The translations under genes were made by a program, and so were the position numbers. 64,000 bases of DNA from NCBI RefSeq assembly GCF_000801955.1, contig NZ_JSZO01000008.1, forward strand, positions 229,567 to 293,566, in the 5' to 3' direction. The notes under the pieces were generated by a model that saw only the letters and a list, made by a program, of their open reading frames with translations, was not told the DNA's origin and made no database searches. Below, piece by piece: positions 42,755-52,154 of the stretch. Each line of letters starts with the position of its first letter. Position 1 is the stretch's first letter. The stretch is from Ralstonia sp. A12. GTDB lineage: Bacteria; Pseudomonadota; Gammaproteobacteria; Burkholderiales; Burkholderiaceae.

Positions 42755-43660
42755 TCAGGGCGAGGGCACAACATACCGAAGCGCCTCAACAATCAACGCA
42801 AAGGCCGGTGACGTTTGCCGCCGGCCTGCGTAGTACAGGTGATAGCCGGGCACTGTCGGGCACCATTCTTCGAGCACGCTCGACAGTCGCCCCTTGGCCA
42901 GATGCGGTGCAGCCAGGTCGTGCGGCACATAGGCCAGTCCGTATCCTTCCAGCGCTGCCTCAAGCATCTGAGGCGTTGTGTTGAAGATCAGTTGACCGTG
43001 CACGTTCACGTGCAAGGCTTGACGCTTCTTGGCGAACTCCCAGGCGTACAAACCACCGCGCGTGGGAAGCCGCAGGTTGATGCACTGATGCGCCGCCAGA
43101 TCACGCGGCGTGGCCGGCCTACCGTTCGACACCAGATAGTCGGGTGAACCCACCACCGCCATTTTGAAATCCGGACCGATACGCGTGGCAATCATGTCTT
43201 GCGCGATCAGGTCGCCGCTGCGCACACCAGCGTCGAAGCGCTCCGCGACGATGTCGACCATGCCGTAGTTGATGTTGATCTCGACCGAGATGTCGGGGTA
43301 GTTCCGCAGCACCGCCTTGAGCTTTGGCCAGAGGATGGTATCGGCCGCATGATCGTGGGCCGAGATGCGGATCAACCCGGCCGGCTTGTCCCGCAGCACA
43401 CTCAGCGACTCCAGCTCCGCCTCGATCCCCTCGTAGTACGGCCCGACGTTCAACAACAGACGTTCGCCGGCCTCGGTCGGGGAAACGCCACGGGTCGTCC
43501 GCGTCAGCAATCGCAACCCGATCCTCTCCTCCAGACCCCGCATCGAATGACTCAGCGCGGATTGCGACACGCCAAGCTGCGCCGCCGCCCGGGTGAAGCT
43601 GCGCTCGCGCGCGACCACAAAAAATGCCCGCAAAACGTTCAGATCAATGGTCGACATCAT
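42755..43660 (-). CDS. LysR-family regulator divergent from the cupin operon
   Basis: The 301-residue protein has a LysR helix-turn-helix ([19 protein letters not shown]) and an effector domain like those of PcaQ/DsdC-related regulators. Two adjacent ATG codons at 43660 and 43657 can serve as start. It is divergent from the cupin-tautomerase-SDR genes; ATCGGT/ACCGAT arms at 43674-43679 and 43707-43712 lie between them and may be part of its operator. It probably controls those three genes. Confidence 0.87.
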   Translation of the reverse strand: MMSTIDLNVLRAFFVVARERSFTRAAAQLGVSQSALSHSMRGLEERIGLRLLTRTTRGVSPTEAGERLLLNVGPYYEGIEAELESLSVLRDKPAGLIRISAHDHAADTILWPKLKAVLRNYPDISVEININYGMVDIVAERFDAGVRSGDLIAQDMIATRIGPDFKMAVVGSPDYLVSNGRPATPRDLAAHQCINLRLPTRGGLYAWEFAKKRQALHVNVHGQLIFNTTPQMLEAALEGYGLAYVPHDLAAPHLAKGRLSSVLEEWCPTVPGYHLYYAGRRQTSPAFALIVEALRYVVPSP

Positions 43661-43768
43661 GAATCTGGCTCATATCGGTTTGCGAAGTATAGCGACTACC
43701 AGGGGGACCGATCTGTCCGTAAAGTTCACCCATCGGTTGCGTTGCACACGTCAAAACAGGAGCCAGAA

Positions 43769-44185
43769 ATGGAAATCGAAATCAAGCGTTGCGGGAGCGT
43801 GTCTTCCATCAAGGGACCGGGCGATTGGTTCACGGGCAGCGTTCGGGTGGACCCACTGTTCCCGGCCAACGACACGGCGCGCGCCTCGGGTGGCAGCGTG
43901 ACATTCGAGCCGGGTGCACGCACCGCGTGGCATGAACACCCGCTCGGCCAGACGTTGATCGTCACCGCCGGCTGCGGCTTTGTGCAGCGTTGGGGCGGCC
44001 CGCTCGAAGCAATCCGCCCGGGCGATGTGGTGTGGATTCCCGCTGGCGTCAAGCATTGGCACGGCGCGTCTGCCGACACATCCATGACCCATCTCGCGAT
44101 CCAGGAAGCGCTCGACGGCAAGGTTGTCGACTGGCTTGAACACGTCAGCGACGCGCAGTACCCCGGCGCGATTGCATCGCACTGA
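43769..44185 (+). CDS. cupin-fold protein
   Basis: The 138-residue protein starts [16 protein letters not shown] with AGGAG upstream. It is a single-domain cupin: motif 1 is [19 protein letters not shown] (His residues as metal ligands) and motif 2 is [17 protein letters not shown]. Similar proteins are annotated as carboxymuconolactone decarboxylase-associated cupins or small isomerases. First in a three-gene operon with a tautomerase and an SDR. Confidence 0.83.
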   Translation: MEIEIKRCGSVSSIKGPGDWFTGSVRVDPLFPANDTARASGGSVTFEPGARTAWHEHPLGQTLIVTAGCGFVQRWGGPLEAIRPGDVVWIPAGVKHWHGASADTSMTHLAIQEALDGKVVDWLEHVSDAQYPGAIASH

Positions 44186-44203
44186 TCACGACAGGAAGCA
44201 ACG

Positions 44204-44440
44204 ATGCCGCACGTCATCGTGAAGTGTTGGCCGGGCAAGTCGGAGCAGCAGAAGCAGCAGCTTTCCGACGAGATCACGCAGGCCGTCACCCGCACCCTCG
44301 GCTATGGAACAGCGTCTGTTTCCGTGGACATTGAAGTCGTCCAGCCGTCCGCCTGGGTCAAGGATGTGTATCAACCCGACATCCTCGACAAGTGGGACAC
44401 GCTGTACCAAAAGCCGGGCTACGACCCGTCACACCTTTAG
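44204..44440 (+). CDS. 4-oxalocrotonate tautomerase-family protein
   Basis: The 78-residue protein starts [13 protein letters not shown], so after Met removal the catalytic amino-terminal Pro is exposed. The length and the [12 protein letters not shown] segment fit the PptA/4-OT group. It is 18 bp after the cupin gene. It would interconvert keto and enol forms of a small organic acid. Confidence 0.85.
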   Translation: MPHVIVKCWPGKSEQQKQQLSDEITQAVTRTLGYGTASVSVDIEVVQPSAWVKDVYQPDILDKWDTLYQKPGYDPSHL

Positions 44441-44461
44441 GAAATTGGAGCGATTGCCAAA

Positions 44462-45196
44462 ATGGACAACATCAAAGACAACGTGGTCGTCATCACCGGG
44501 GCGAGCAGCGGCCTCGGTGAGGCGGCTGCCAGACAGCTTGCGGCGCTCGGCGCCAAGCTCGTGTTGGGTGCAAGGCGTGTAGACAGGCTGGAAAACCTGG
44601 CACGCGACATCGGCCCCAGCAACGCAGCCATCGTCCAAACCGATGTCACGCGCCGCGCTGATGTTCAGCGCCTCGTCGATCACGCCGTGAAACTGCACGG
44701 CCGCATCGACGTCCTGATCAACAACGCGGGGCTCATGCCGAGCTCCATGCTGGAGAAGCTTCACGTCGATGAATGGGATCGCATGATCGATGTGAATATC
44801 AAAGGCGTGCTCTATGGCATTGCAGCCGCGCTGCCGCACATGATTCGGCAAAAGCACGGGCACATCATCAATGTGTCGTCGGTTGCCGGCCACAAGGTCG
44901 GCCCAGGGGGTGCGGTCTACGCGGCAACGAAACACGCTGTCCGGGCGATTTCCGAAGGACTGCGCCAGGAAGTGAAACCGCACAATATCCGCACGACCAT
45001 TGTTTCCCCCGGCGCCGTGGCAACCGAACTCACGCAGACGATCACCGACCCCGACGTCGCGGCCGGCGTGCATGCGGTGTACGAACGGGCCATTTCACCC
45101 GATTCGTTTGCACGCGTGGTGGTGTTTGCGATGAGCCAACCTGAGGCCGTTGACATCAACGAGGTGCTGTTTCGGCCGACCAGTCAGGTGTACTGA
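44462..45196 (+). CDS. SDR-family oxidoreductase
   Basis: The 244-residue protein has [18 protein letters not shown] (cofactor), NNAG, a Ser in INVSSVAG and the catalytic [11 protein letters not shown]. It matches clavaldehyde-dehydrogenase-like/YdfG-type SDRs widespread near LysR genes. It closes the cupin-tautomerase-SDR operon. Substrate unknown. After it, 45197-45381 shows no gene. Confidence 0.87.
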   Translation: MDNIKDNVVVITGASSGLGEAAARQLAALGAKLVLGARRVDRLENLARDIGPSNAAIVQTDVTRRADVQRLVDHAVKLHGRIDVLINNAGLMPSSMLEKLHVDEWDRMIDVNIKGVLYGIAAALPHMIRQKHGHIINVSSVAGHKVGPGGAVYAATKHAVRAISEGLRQEVKPHNIRTTIVSPGAVATELTQTITDPDVAAGVHAVYERAISPDSFARVVVFAMSQPEAVDINEVLFRPTSQVY

Positions 45197-45381
45197 TGCT
45201 GCGTTGATCGACGCTTTGACGTTGATCGAGGCCATTGCAAAGCCAAGCCGCCCACCGCAGGCGACTTCGCGCCTGCCGCGTGGCCGTTCTCACGAGCGAT
45301 TCAAACACCTGACTTCACACCTCATCCCTAGGGCATATGGATGAGACGTAGACGTCTCAAGGTTGCGCGCACCAGACCGAT

Positions 45382-45416
45382 AAACCCCGAGAGAACACAA
45401 AACACGAACGGGGTTT
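45382..45416 (+). promoter_or_regulatory. stem-loop directly before the GH18 start codon
   Basis: AAACCCCG (45382-45389) and CGGGGTTT (45409-45416) are perfect 8-bp arms around a 19-nt loop, and the ATG follows three bases later. No ordinary ribosome binding site is visible, so the hairpin may control translation or mRNA stability. Confidence 0.45.
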
Positions 45417-45419
45417 CAA

Positions 45420-46496
45420 ATGAAGGTTGTCGGTCTGATCAGCGCGGCGTGCGCCGCACTTCTGCTATTTGGTTGCGGAGGAGGCGACGGAGCCGCGACC
45501 ACGGGCAGCTCCACGCCTGCCGCCACCACCCCAACGTCCGCCAAAACCACCGCGGCGGCGCCCAAGGTATTGCTTGGGTTCGCGCTCGGCAGCACCACTT
45601 CGATGGCATCGGCCATGAGTGCCGCCACGCCCGTCAACGCCATTTCGGTGGACGTGATTCGCGTTGATGTCAACGGTGGCTTGACCGGCACACTGCCCGC
45701 GACACTGCTCTCGAACAACCAGGCAGCCGGCAAACTTTCGTATGCCTGCATCACCAACTTCGGCACAGACTTCGATCCGGCCATCGCACACGGCGCACTC
45801 GTCACCAACCGGGCGGCAACGTTGCAGAACATCATTGCGCTGGCCAAGACGCAAAACTTGGCCGGCATCAACCTCGACTTTGAAGGCCTATACACAACGG
45901 ATCGTGACGCCTACACCAGCTTCGTCGCGGATCTGGCTGCGCAACTGCATGCCAACCATTCCACGCTCATGTTGAGCCTGCCAGCCAAGACCGCAGACTC
46001 CATCGGCAACACCTGGACGTGGCCGTACGACTACGCCGCACTTGGTCAGAGTGCCGACTTCATCCAGGTCATGACCTACGACGAGCACGTGCCGAGCGGT
46101 CACCCCGGCCCGGTTGCCGGCAGCGACTGGATGCTCGCTTCGCTGCAATACGCCGTGGGCGTCGTGCCTGCAACCAAGCTGCTGCTTGGCCTACCCGCTT
46201 ATGGTTATGACTGGAATCGCACACGGAACACTGGCACCTCGGTTGCGTTCAAAGACATCCCTGCGTTGATCACCACCACGGGTGCGACAACCCAGTGGGA
46301 TGCCACCACGCAATCGGCCCACTTCAACTACACCGCCGCCGACGGCAGCGCGCACGAAGTCTGGTACGAAAGCGCGCAAGGTCTGCAGACCAAGGCCGCC
46401 ATGGCCAACACGCTGAACCTGGCTGGTGTATCGATGTGGGTGCTGGGCGCGGAGAACGCCAGCTTCTGGAGCGCCATCACGGCTGTGATCCACTGA
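45420..46496 (+). CDS. GH18-family glycoside hydrolase lipoprotein
   Basis: The 358-residue protein has a lipoprotein signal (ALLLFGC at about 13-19, Cys acylated), a Thr/Ala/Ser-rich linker to residue 50, then a GH18 barrel. The catalytic strand reads LAGINLDFEGL, keeping the Asp and acid Glu of the DxxDxE motif but with Asn at the first acidic place. FIQVMTYDEH and a late WVLGAE also fit. It is most like YaaH/SleL N-acetylglucosaminidases. It converges on and overlaps the 3' end of the GH16 gene by 20 bp, which suggests it may trim the same amino-sugar polymer. Confidence 0.83.
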   Translation: MKVVGLISAACAALLLFGCGGGDGAATTGSSTPAATTPTSAKTTAAAPKVLLGFALGSTTSMASAMSAATPVNAISVDVIRVDVNGGLTGTLPATLLSNNQAAGKLSYACITNFGTDFDPAIAHGALVTNRAATLQNIIALAKTQNLAGINLDFEGLYTTDRDAYTSFVADLAAQLHANHSTLMLSLPAKTADSIGNTWTWPYDYAALGQSADFIQVMTYDEHVPSGHPGPVAGSDWMLASLQYAVGVVPATKLLLGLPAYGYDWNRTRNTGTSVAFKDIPALITTTGATTQWDATTQSAHFNYTAADGSAHEVWYESAQGLQTKAAMANTLNLAGVSMWVLGAENASFWSAITAVIH

Positions 46497-47214
46497 GTGG
46501 ACGGCTGCCCCCTGCCGCACTTGGCGTAAAGCGGAACGCCCGCACCATGAATTCCACCGGTTGCCCGTTCTGCGGCGGCTTGCCTTGGAACAGCCACAGG
46601 TTCAGTTGGATGCGCGCGTCGCCCACCTCGGGCACTCCCGCTGTGCGGGACCAGTGCTGCAGTACCGTGCCATCGGCTGCGGTGGCACTGAACTCCGCCA
46701 GCCCCCGCTCCCAACGGATGCGATACGTCACCCGCCCGTGATTGACGTTGAACCGACGCAAGGTGTCCGGGCTGCCAGAAGGCTGCACGACAAACTGGGC
46801 GTTGTTTGATTCGCCTTCGCGGCCCCAGTACGACAGCTCGACGTCCAGCTCGCGATGCGCCTGCTCCGGCGCACTGCTGTAGCTGAAAAAGCCGAACACC
46901 ACCTGACGGTCCATGCCGAACGGATTGGTCTCCACATCCAGCGCATAGGTGCCGTAGCCCAACGGTCGGGAAAGCGTCACCTCGGCGGAATGCCAGCCCT
47001 GCGCAGCTTTGACGATCGCCATGTGCAAGCGCCCTTGCTCATCAACACGCACGGCATCCAGACCATCCGAGAACACGTTGGGACCCGGCCCGCTCAGTTG
47101 CCCGCCTGACGAGCGCACCACCCAGCGTTGGCCGGAAAACTCGATCTCCCGGGCGGTGGCTACCGTACATGCGCATGCGAGGCAGGCCAACAAGCAAAAC
47201 AGACGACGTAGCAT
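46477..47214 (-). CDS. secreted GH16-like glycoside hydrolase of the polysaccharide locus
   Basis: The 245-residue protein has a signal peptide (MLRRLFCLLACLACACTVATA) and a beta-sandwich with RELDVELSYWG, matching the GH16 ExDxE catalytic site. GAGG eight bases before the ATG at 47214 decides the start; a GTG overlapping the previous stop is the alternative. Synthase-dependent polysaccharide operons (alginate, cellulose, PNAG) nearly always include a periplasmic hydrolase or lyase, and this gene takes that place here. The bond cut is unknown. Confidence 0.78.
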   Translation of the reverse strand: MLRRLFCLLACLACACTVATAREIEFSGQRWVVRSSGGQLSGPGPNVFSDGLDAVRVDEQGRLHMAIVKAAQGWHSAEVTLSRPLGYGTYALDVETNPFGMDRQVVFGFFSYSSAPEQAHRELDVELSYWGREGESNNAQFVVQPSGSPDTLRRFNVNHGRVTYRIRWERGLAEFSATAADGTVLQHWSRTAGVPEVGDARIQLNLWLFQGKPPQNGQPVEFMVRAFRFTPSAAGGSRPLSGSQP

Positions 47215-47222
47215 GGCGGGCC

Positions 47223-48287
47223 TCACAGAAGCAGCGGTTTGCGGCCGAAGAAGACCACGCGGCTGGTGCTCGACGCCGGATCGTTAAAGATCACCTCCAC
47301 CAGCTTGCCCTTGAGGTCGTAGCGGAACAGCGGGTGCTTGGCATATTCCTCGGCTTCGTAGGTGGCGGCGACCTTGCCCACCTGCTTGCACAGGAAGATC
47401 TGCAGGACGCAGTCATAGACCGGCTCACCCGCCTTGGCACGCTCCATGTTTTCGTACGGCACAAAGGCCACCGACACCGGTTGCGTGAGCGCCTTGTAGT
47501 ACGGCGAGCGCATCGCCACCGTCAGAATGCGCTCCGACTCTTTGATGCTCGCCCCCAGCACGACCAGGTTTGCCTGGGCCGAATCAATCTCGGCCTTGAG
47601 CTGCATGCGCGAGAAGATCATCTGTTGTGTCTGCGCCAGCGTGGTCATGGTTTGCAGATCATCCGCCGCGCCGCCCAACGTCGACATCACCGCGCGGCTC
47701 TGCGTCGAGTTCACGCCCACTTGCACCGCGGCGATCTTCGAATCCGTTAGCGCGTTGGCGGAAGACTGCAGCGTCACCATGCGCGCCGCTGCGTCTTCTT
47801 TAGAGATCAGGCCCGCACGCAGCTCTGCGTCGGTCGAGGCCATCATGCTCCTGAGCTGCGTGTGCGCGCGCTCGCTGTCAGCAATGTCGACAGACTTGAG
47901 GCTCACCAGGCGCCCGAGATTTTTCGACACATGCGACATGTTCTCGATCTGGCGTTGCTGCGCCTCAGTGGTGCGGGCAATCAGTGCATCAAGCGCCTGC
48001 AACCCCTCCTTCTTGACCGCGAGCTGCGCTGTAAGGTCAGCCAGATCGGCACGTTGCTTGTCGAGCTGCGCCCGCAGTTGCGCCACCTGCGGTTGATAGG
48101 AGAGCACGCGCTCCTGGGCGGGCGAGATCACCAGCGGCGCGCCCCAGCTTGTGCTCTGCAAGTAGAAGAACAGCAGCGCGATGTAGCCGAAGATGCCGCC
48201 AATGATGGCAATCAGCACGAAGAAGGAGGCCAGCCGATAGACAACAAGCATCTTCGACTGAAAGTAGTTGGAGAAGGCGGCAATCAT
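47223..48287 (-). CDS. inner-membrane HlyD-like periplasmic protein (Alg44-like)
   Basis: The 354-residue protein has one N-terminal membrane helix (about 19-43), a long coiled coil (about 65-260) and a C-terminal beta domain, the plan of membrane-fusion proteins. It lacks a clear PilZ domain, unlike Alg44, so cyclic-di-GMP control is not evident. It follows the TolC-like gene by 32 bp and overlaps the GH16 gene's alternative start. Together they could bridge the periplasm for polymer export. Confidence 0.75.
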   Translation of the reverse strand: MIAAFSNYFQSKMLVVYRLASFFVLIAIIGGIFGYIALLFFYLQSTSWGAPLVISPAQERVLSYQPQVAQLRAQLDKQRADLADLTAQLAVKKEGLQALDALIARTTEAQQRQIENMSHVSKNLGRLVSLKSVDIADSERAHTQLRSMMASTDAELRAGLISKEDAAARMVTLQSSANALTDSKIAAVQVGVNSTQSRAVMSTLGGAADDLQTMTTLAQTQQMIFSRMQLKAEIDSAQANLVVLGASIKESERILTVAMRSPYYKALTQPVSVAFVPYENMERAKAGEPVYDCVLQIFLCKQVGKVAATYEAEEYAKHPLFRYDLKGKLVEVIFNDPASSTSRVVFFGRKPLLL

Positions 48288-48319
48288 CTGAGGTGCCCCG
48301 CAGGTTGGTGAAGTCGGAA

Positions 48320-49384
48320 TCAGTTGAAGTCGGGATTGGCCTTGAGCCAGGCGTCGATGTCATGAATGCGCGCATTGCTGGCGGCAAGCTCTGCCGAGGT
48401 CGTCAGGCTCTCTACCGACATGTTGCGCAGCAGGCGGCGCGAGGCGTTGGTATCGACGTCCTGGGTACGTTCGATCATGGTGTGGATGGCCGTGTTGCGC
48501 TGTTCCAGGCTGCGCTGACGCAGCATCTCGGCATGCAGCACGCCTTCCAGCGACTGCCGCATGCGCTGGACCTGCTGGTACGCGCCGTCGCGCTGCTCTG
48601 CAACCAGCTTGGCTGTGAGCTCACCCACGCGATCGGACGCGCGCACCGAAGCGTCATAGCCAAAGCTGCGTGACGCCGTGAGCCCGACGAACGGTGACTG
48701 CGATCCCGACGTGAAATCGTGGCGCATGCCGGCCAGGATCGTCACATCCCAGCCTAGCGTGGCACTCACGCGCGAAGCCAGTTGCGCGGCACGCGCCTGG
48801 GCGGTGGCGTTCTGGCTCACCAGCTCGCGCAACGGCTGCCGTGCCGGCTCGGCGGCGGTGGCAAGTTCTGCCTCACGCTGGCGCAGTGCAGCCAAGTCCA
48901 TCGCAATACCGTCGCGCAGGCGCAGCGCAGTGGTGAAATCGGCCAGCGTGGCGTCGTTGCTCGCCAGCAGGGTCTGCTCCGTGGCAAGGTTGCGCTCGGC
49001 AGATTGCAGCGCTTGCGCCAACCCCTGCTGCCGCGCTGCTAGCGAGCGCAGTTCAATCTTCGCGGGCACACCGTCCACCGATTCCTTGAGCGCCAGGCCC
49101 GAGCGATAGGCCTCGCATTCAGCCGCCGCCCGCTCGTGCACCAACCCCGCACGGCGTGCCTGCGACAGGCTCTTGCTCACGCCGGCTGACACAACCTTGT
49201 TCGAGATGGACGGGTTGCCCACGTTGACAAACGCATAGGGGGCGTCAAGCACCTTCGATTCCGCATCGGCCTGCACGCCCGATAGCTCGCAGAACAGATC
49301 GGCCTCGCCCGCCGAGGCGAGCATCGGCAACACCGATAGCGCAAGCAACACCGCGCCCTTCCAGCGCATTGAACGATGAGACAT
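48320..49384 (-). CDS. TolC-like coiled-coil outer-membrane/periplasmic protein
   Basis: The 354-residue protein starts MSHRSMRWKGAVLLALSVLP, a signal peptide ending near ASAG. It is mostly helical with a short beta segment, GWDVTILAGMRHDF then FVGLTASRSFG, like one TolC repeat. It is shorter than a full TolC (about 450). The GGGGGAG upstream fixes the start at 49384. I infer an outer-membrane exit or periplasmic scaffold for the polymer; a stricter fold assignment needs structure prediction. Confidence 0.65.
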   Translation of the reverse strand: MSHRSMRWKGAVLLALSVLPMLASAGEADLFCELSGVQADAESKVLDAPYAFVNVGNPSISNKVVSAGVSKSLSQARRAGLVHERAAAECEAYRSGLALKESVDGVPAKIELRSLAARQQGLAQALQSAERNLATEQTLLASNDATLADFTTALRLRDGIAMDLAALRQREAELATAAEPARQPLRELVSQNATAQARAAQLASRVSATLGWDVTILAGMRHDFTSGSQSPFVGLTASRSFGYDASVRASDRVGELTAKLVAEQRDGAYQQVQRMRQSLEGVLHAEMLRQRSLEQRNTAIHTMIERTQDVDTNASRRLLRNMSVESLTTSAELAASNARIHDIDAWLKANPDFN

Positions 49385-49448
49385 GGTCTGAGCTCCCCCG
49401 GGCCGCCTCTCTCGTGAGGTCGGTCCGTTCGATTTGTTTTTGTATGTG

Positions 49449-50744
49449 TCAGCCCTGCTGCGGCTGCATGCCTTCAATTGCGGCGCCGTCCTCCGCGGTA
49501 CCTGCAGGTTCTTCCGGTTGCTTGGAAACGCGTGTGCCCCAACTGCTTGAGTCCATCGTGAAAATGGCCATCATTGCGCAGGTGACGGTGCCCGCCAGCG
49601 CCCACGCCGCGATGAACGGCAGCAATGGCAGCGGACCACCCTCCACCGCCTGATCGGGCGCACACCGCTTGGCCCAGAAATGCACACCCATCAAGAACGG
49701 GGCGAACACGGTGTACGTGAACACCTGGTGCGACACGATCCACTCCAGCGCGTTGCCCGATGCCAGCGCAAAGACGAAGGTGAACAGCATCAGGTAGTTC
49801 ACGGTCTCGGGCAGGATCAGGTTCATGGCTGAAAGCGGATGCACGTTGCGCGCGTGCCGACCCAGCGAACGCAGCGTCAGCAGGTAGTCCTGCGTGCCAC
49901 TGCGGCGCCAGCGCCATTGCTGTGTGAAGAACTTGCGGAAGGTGGTCGGCACCTCGGTCCAGCAGATGGCATCGAGGTTCACCGCGGTCTGGTACCCGCG
50001 CAGCATCAGCAGGTGCGTCATGTAGCGGTCTTCGCCGGCAGAGAACTTGGCGCCGAGGAAGTTGCAGGCCTTGACGTCTTCCTCGATCTCGAAGAACGCA
50101 TCACGCCGGATGGCAAACAGGCAACCGCTGATGCACGTCACGTTGCGCAGGCGGTTCTGGAACATCTTCATCACCTTGTAGGCGTAGAAGTACACCGTTG
50201 CCTGGGTCTTGGTGACGAGGTTCTCGTTGACGTTGCTCACGCGCACATGCCCGCCCACGGCGGCAATCCTGTCCGAGGTGAACGACGCCACCAACTCGCG
50301 CACCGCATCCTGGTGGAAGGTGCAATCGCTGTCGATGCAGATGAAGATCTCTGCATCGGCTGCGATGTTGGCCGCACGGTTCAGCGCCTCGTACTTGCCT
50401 TTGTTCACGGGCTGCCGATAGGCGGCGATATTCACTGCGCCAGAGAAGTCGCGCTGCGCTTTCTGAATCCACTCCCAACTGTCGTCGGTGGAGTGGTCAT
50501 CCACGGCAACGATCTCCAGCAATCCGGCGGGATAGTTCGACTCGCTGATGCTCTTAATCGTGTCGTAGGCGTGCGGGCCTTCGTTAAAGCAAGGCAGCAG
50601 CACCGACACGCGGCGCTGCACGGCGTAATCCGTCGCAAGAAACGTCTCCTTGCGCCAAAAAATCACGCACAGCAGCGGAACCAGATACAACAGGGCCGAC
50701 AGCACCCAGCCGAGCGAAAGCGTCAGCAGCAGATAGGCATCCAT
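49449..50744 (-). CDS. membrane glycosyltransferase family 2 (hyaluronan synthase/NodC-like)
   Basis: The 431-residue protein has a membrane helix at the N-terminus (about 4-28), a cytosolic GT-A domain and membrane helices from about 310. Processive-synthase residues are all present: VAVDDHST, the DSD of CIDSDCTFH, GEDRYM and the QQWRWRRSG signature. This set is shared by hyaluronan synthase, NodC and PgaC. It should polymerise a UDP-sugar and extrude the chain. It is directly downstream of a UDP-aminosugar dehydrogenase, so an aminuronic or uronic acid is the likely building block. The C-terminal 40 residues are polar and unlike those relatives. Confidence 0.85.
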   Translation of the reverse strand: MDAYLLLTLSLGWVLSALLYLVPLLCVIFWRKETFLATDYAVQRRVSVLLPCFNEGPHAYDTIKSISESNYPAGLLEIVAVDDHSTDDSWEWIQKAQRDFSGAVNIAAYRQPVNKGKYEALNRAANIAADAEIFICIDSDCTFHQDAVRELVASFTSDRIAAVGGHVRVSNVNENLVTKTQATVYFYAYKVMKMFQNRLRNVTCISGCLFAIRRDAFFEIEEDVKACNFLGAKFSAGEDRYMTHLLMLRGYQTAVNLDAICWTEVPTTFRKFFTQQWRWRRSGTQDYLLTLRSLGRHARNVHPLSAMNLILPETVNYLMLFTFVFALASGNALEWIVSHQVFTYTVFAPFLMGVHFWAKRCAPDQAVEGGPLPLLPFIAAWALAGTVTCAMMAIFTMDSSSWGTRVSKQPEEPAGTAEDGAAIEGMQPQQG

Positions 50745-50783
50745 GACAGGCGAACCACGAAAGGAAGAAACGAAAGACCGAAG

Positions 50784-52154
50784 TCAGGGACGCCACAGCA
50801 CTGCGCGATCCGGGCACGTATCCCGGTCGAGCACGGCCTTGAGATCGCTCACCACGAATGGCGCACCAGGCCTGGCGAGCGATTCCACCAGCGCCCACCC
50901 GCCCTCGCGGTACTCCGTGTGTGGCACGGCCAGCACGATGGCATCGGCCGGCTTAGCATCGGCCAGTCGCGTGAGGCGGAAGCCGTATTCGTGCGCCACC
51001 TCGTCGCTGTTGGCAAAGGGGTCGACAACCTGCGCGCGAATGCCCAGCGCGCCGAGCTTCTTCACGATGTCGGCCACCTTGGAATTGCGGATGTCCGGCA
51101 CGTCTTCCTTGAAGGTGGTGCCGAGGATGGTGACGACGGTCTGCGGCCCGAGCAGATGACATTGCGTCATGCGCCGCATGAGCTGGTCGACCACGAACTG
51201 CGACATGCTGTCGTTGGTTTCACGTGCGGCCAGGATCAGGCTCGCATTAAAGCCGCACGACGCCGCCTTGTGCGTCAGGTAATACGGATCGACCGAGATG
51301 CAATGCCCACCCACCAGACCCGGGCGGAAGTCGAGAAAATTCCATTTGCTGCGCGCAGCAGCCAGCACGTCGTGCGTGTCCACGCCCAGCGCCGCCAGCA
51401 ATTGCGATACCTCGTTCATCAACGCGATGTTGACGTCGCGCTGCGTGTTTTCCAGCACCTTGGCGGCCTCCGCCACCTTGATGCTCTTGGCCGGATGCAC
51501 CTGCGTCACCGCGCCATATAGGCGCACCAGCGCGTCAAGCGTCTCGGGTGTGTCGCCGGCCACGATCTTGGTCATCGTGGTCAGGGTGTGCACGCGGTCC
51601 CCAGGGTTGATGCGCTCGGGCGAATAACCGACGTGGAAATCCTTCAGATGCTTCAGGCCACTGTGGCGCTCCAGCAGCGGAATGCAGATCTCCTCCGTCA
51701 CGCCAGGGTAGACCGTGCTTTCGTAGACGACGAGCGCACCACGCTTCATGTGCTTGCCCACCGAAATGGACGCCTGCATCACGGGGTTGAGGTCGGGCAC
51801 GCGGGCGTGGTCCACCGGCGTGGGCACCGTCACGACAATCACGTCGGCCTGGCCCAGCACAGTGGCATCCGTGGTGAAGCGCGCAGCAGCTTCCAGCAGT
51901 TCGTTGCTGGTCAGCTCATTGGTGCGGTCGTGTCCTTCGCCCAGCTCGGCCACGCGTGCGGCATCGATATCGAGCCCGGACACCGCAAAGTGCCGCGAGA
52001 ACGCCACCGCCAGCGGTGCACCGACATAGCCCAGACCCACCACCGCGATCTTGACCCTTGCCAGCTCTATCGCCGGCGCAACCGGTTCCGGCCAGCGTGG
52101 TGCCGGCTTGATGAACAGGCTCTCCCCAAACGTCGACTCGCCACGCAGTGACAT
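50784..52154 (-). CDS. UDP-N-acetylhexosamine 6-dehydrogenase (TviB/WbpO-like)
   Basis: The 456-residue protein has VKIAVVGLGYVGAPLAVAF (NAD), VYESTVYPGVTEE, KVAEAAKVLENTQRDVNIAL with the catalytic Lys, and the nucleophile Cys in GLVGGHCISVDPYYLTHKA. The long first 30 residues and the PERINPGDRVH segment place it with TviB/WbpO dehydrogenases that oxidise UDP-GlcNAc or UDP-GalNAc rather than with UDP-glucose dehydrogenases. It is first in the leftward operon and would supply the precursor to the glycosyltransferase. Confidence 0.85.
   Translation of the reverse strand: MSLRGESTFGESLFIKPAPRWPEPVAPAIELARVKIAVVGLGYVGAPLAVAFSRHFAVSGLDIDAARVAELGEGHDRTNELTSNELLEAAARFTTDATVLGQADVIVVTVPTPVDHARVPDLNPVMQASISVGKHMKRGALVVYESTVYPGVTEEICIPLLERHSGLKHLKDFHVGYSPERINPGDRVHTLTTMTKIVAGDTPETLDALVRLYGAVTQVHPAKSIKVAEAAKVLENTQRDVNIALMNEVSQLLAALGVDTHDVLAAARSKWNFLDFRPGLVGGHCISVDPYYLTHKAASCGFNASLILAARETNDSMSQFVVDQLMRRMTQCHLLGPQTVVTILGTTFKEDVPDIRNSKVADIVKKLGALGIRAQVVDPFANSDEVAHEYGFRLTRLADAKPADAIVLAVPHTEYREGGWALVESLARPGAPFVVSDLKAVLDRDTCPDRAVLWRP

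Noticed and set aside
49839..51521. 560-codon plus-strand open frame opposite the glycosyltransferase and dehydrogenase genes
   Set aside because: It spans two convincing minus-strand genes and their gap, is His/Arg-rich and matches no family.
50784..52154. Naming the dehydrogenase UDP-glucose 6-dehydrogenase and the polymer hyaluronan
   Set aside because: Sequence features fit the TviB/WbpO aminosugar branch better, and hyaluronan would need UDP-glucuronate.
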